From the NCBI GenBank assembly GCA_025458665.1, contig JALOSG010000037.1, positions 1 through 15,689 of the forward strand: a stretch of DNA of 15,689 nt, read 5' to 3'. This document shows, in pieces, positions 14,065-15,689 of the stretch (position 1 is its first letter; each line of letters begins with the position of its first letter). This DNA comes from Serpentinimonas sp. Lineage in GTDB: Bacteria > Pseudomonadota > Gammaproteobacteria > Burkholderiales > Burkholderiaceae_C. Made by a program: the position numbers and the translations under genes. The notes under the pieces were generated by a model. That model saw only the letters and a list, made by a program, of their open reading frames with translations, searched no databases and was not told the DNA's origin.

Positions 14065-15396
14065 ATGACCGTGAACCGCGTTTCCACTGCCAACAGCTTC
14101 GACCGTACCGTTGCCAGCATCAACGAACGGCAGGTGAAACTGGCCCAGGCGCAGGACCAATTGAGCACGGCCAAGCGTGTGAACAAGGCCAGCGACGACC
14201 CTGTGGCCGCCGTGTTGTCCGAGCGGGCTTTGAACCGCAAAGCCCAGCGCGAAGCAGATCTGCGGGCCCTCGACGGTTCCCGCCGTTCGCTGGAGCAACT
14301 CGACTCTGCGCTGGCGCAGGTGGCAGACCTGTACGCCCGTGCCCGCGAACTGGTGGTGCAGGCCGGCAATGCCGCCCTGGCCGAACCCGAGCGGCGCGAC
14401 CTTGCGCAGCAGTTGCTCGGAATCCGTGAGCAGTTGCTGGAGGTGTCCAACCGCGACGACACCTCGGGCAACACCCTGTTTGGCGGGCTTGGCGGTGCTG
14501 CCCAGCCCTTTGTGGACGTGTACGACGGCCAGGGCCGCGCGGTGCGCTTCGATGGTCTGCGTGGCCAGGAGGCTGCCACGGCGCAGTCCCTGCCCAAGAT
14601 GATCGATGGCTTCCGCGTGTTCATGGGCGTGAACCTCAGCGGCAACTTCGCAGCGTCCACCAGCGCCGACGGCGTGGCTGTGGCGCAAGGCTACGGTGGC
14701 AACCTGGGTACCGGTGCGGTCACAGTCTCGGGCTCGCCCGCCACACCAGGGTTCTTCTCGTTCGATGAGAACGCTGCGCGCCAGCCGCGCTACGTGATCG
14801 AGTTCACACAGGTGCCTGCAGCCGCTGTGGGCGCGCCGCCCGGAAACGCCAACCGGGTCACGGTGACGCAGCTCAACGCCGACGGCACTGTAGGCGCCGT
14901 GACGGGTCCTGCGGTGTATCCAGTGCCCGGCCCGCCGGTGGATGCCACCGTCACCATCGACGGCATGACACTCTCTTTCGCGCAAACCCCCATCGCTGGC
15001 GACAAGGTCGAACTCAAGCCCGCCGATCAGGATGTGTTCGCCGTGCTGGACCGTATTGCCAAGTCGCTCACCTACGGTGGCAGCGCCGACCCCGGTGACC
15101 GCGCCCAGGACGTGCGCCGCCAGGAAATCGACACCGCCCTCAACGAGCTCGACTTCCGCCTCAACCAGTCGCTGGAAGCCCGCGGTGCGGTGGGCGACTT
15201 CCTCAACCGCGCCGATTCGTTGCAGTCTCTCTTCACCGACCAGCGCGACTTCTACGAGAAAGAGAACTCCGAACTCACCGACCTCGACATGGTCAAGGGC
15301 ATCTCGGAATTCCAGACCCAGCAACTCACGCTGCAGGCCGCCCTGCAGGCATATGGACAGGTCCAGCGGCTCTCGCTCTTCCAGTACATTGCATGA
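14065..15396 (+). CDS. flgL: Hook-filament junction protein FlgL (HAP3)
   Basis: Second junction protein, linking FlgK to flagellin; flagellin-like and a FlgN client. 443 residues against 317 in E. coli. The N-terminal half has LAQAQDQLSTAKRVNKASDDPVAAV (26-50) and LYARARELVVQAGNAALAEPERRDLAQQL (89-117), close to flagellin helices. SGNTLFGGLGGAAQPFV (134-150) follows. The C-terminal helix region includes LDFRLNQSLEARGAVGDFLNRADSL (362-386) and FQTQQLTLQAALQAYGQVQRLSLFQYI (416-442). An insert at about 190-320 is beta-rich and contains TIDGMTLSFAQTPIAGDKVELKPA (297-320), resembling parts of the FlgK insert. GGAGGA lies 7 nt before ATG 14065. The next gene starts 3 nt after the stop. Confidence 0.95.
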   Translation: MTVNRVSTANSFDRTVASINERQVKLAQAQDQLSTAKRVNKASDDPVAAVLSERALNRKAQREADLRALDGSRRSLEQLDSALAQVADLYARARELVVQAGNAALAEPERRDLAQQLLGIREQLLEVSNRDDTSGNTLFGGLGGAAQPFVDVYDGQGRAVRFDGLRGQEAATAQSLPKMIDGFRVFMGVNLSGNFAASTSADGVAVAQGYGGNLGTGAVTVSGSPATPGFFSFDENAARQPRYVIEFTQVPAAAVGAPPGNANRVTVTQLNADGTVGAVTGPAVYPVPGPPVDATVTIDGMTLSFAQTPIAGDKVELKPADQDVFAVLDRIAKSLTYGGSADPGDRAQDVRRQEIDTALNELDFRLNQSLEARGAVGDFLNRADSLQSLFTDQRDFYEKENSELTDLDMVKGISEFQTQQLTLQAALQAYGQVQRLSLFQYIA

Positions 15397-15399
15397 TGT

Positions 15400-15689
15400 A
15401 TGTCGCTCAATATCCTGTCGAATGTGGCGCTGGCCTACGAGCCGGTCTGGGGGCCTTCGCGCCAGCTTGAAGCGGTGCGCCTGCGGGTGCGCACGCTGCA
15501 CCCCGAGTCGGTCGATGCGGCCCATCTGCTGGGCCTGCTCAGCGAGGAATGGTCGGCCGAGTCCCCGCCCCTCATCGTTTCTTTCACCGAACGCGGCCTG
15601 CTCAACCAGGCGTTGCTGCTCAGTCCGTTCGATCACATCCAGCTGGAACTCCCCGACCTGGGCCCGGCGCCGCCGCCCGAGTTCGTGCA
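15400..15689 (+). CDS. Unidentified gene after flgL, 3'-truncated; possibly EAL-like
   Basis: Only the first 96 residues are visible, beginning MSLNILSNVALAYEPVW from ATG 15400. An ATG at 15393 is in another frame that stops soon after. There is no clear Shine-Dalgarno, and the 3-nt spacing suggests coupling to flgL. The segment LAYEPVWGPSRQLEAVRLRVRTL (11-33) is weakly reminiscent of the LA-RQPI-D-LEVVGYELLYR opening of YuxH/CdgJ-type EAL proteins. LLGLLSEEW (43-51) and PLIVSFTERGLLNQALLLSPFDHIQLELP (57-85) could match the strand-helix-strand that follows. The catalytic E-x-L does not appear: the expected position reads VRLRV. I infer a divergent, probably non-catalytic EAL-like or HDOD/EAL protein, but the identity is open. 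That a gene is here is more certain (frame open to the edge, codon use like its neighbours). Confidence 0.6.
   Translation, partial: MSLNILSNVALAYEPVWGPSRQLEAVRLRVRTLHPESVDAAHLLGLLSEEWSAESPPLIVSFTERGLLNQALLLSPFDHIQLELPDLGPAPPPEFV

Noticed and set aside
13951..15636. Open frame of 561 codons on the minus strand
   Set aside because: It is antisense to flgL and the ends of its neighbours, spans several real genes, and has no recognisable domain or ribosome binding site.

Overview
The window holds one long flagellar locus from a GC-rich Gram-negative bacterium. Lipoprotein and secreted P- and L-ring proteins (FlgH, FlgI, FlgA), a FlgJ with a peptidoglycan hydrolase domain, and the gene order fliA / flgN-flgM-flgA / flgBCDEFGHIJKL point to a betaproteobacterium. 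Burkholderiales, probably Comamonadaceae-like, is my inference from protein style; I could not search a database.

Layout. From 1 to 2604 on the plus strand lie the 3' part of flhF (SRP-type GTPase; its start lies off the left edge), a gene in the flhG/fleN position whose product looks like a MinD-type protein without its ATP-binding P-loop, and fliA (sigma-28). From 2641 to 4349 on the minus strand lie flgA, flgM and flgN. fliA and flgN converge across a 36-nt gap that can form a hairpin. flgM has a consensus-perfect sigma-28 promoter, so the sigma factor and its anti-sigma factor sit a few hundred bases apart with a visible feedback promoter. From 4491 to 15396 on the plus strand the rod, ring, hook and junction genes flgB, C, D, E, F, G, H, I, J, K, L run with gaps of 1 to 78 nt, each with a usable Shine-Dalgarno sequence. 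From 15400 to the right edge a gene starts 3 nt after flgL and is cut by the window; it may be a divergent EAL-like or HDOD/EAL protein, but this is uncertain.

How they work together. FlhF (with FlhG in other bacteria) sets where and how many flagella are built. FlgB/C/F/G form the rod and FlgJ caps it and opens the peptidoglycan. FlgA, FlgI and FlgH build the P and L rings. FlgD caps and FlgE forms the hook, and FlgK/FlgL join hook to filament after chaperoning by FlgN. When the hook is complete FlgM is exported and FliA is freed.

No mobile element, CRISPR array, tRNA or rRNA was seen. No clearly new system is present. The best leads are the P-loop-less FlhG-like protein, related-looking GD-containing inserts in FlgK and FlgL, a shared sequence upstream of flgB and flgI, and the truncated gene after flgL.
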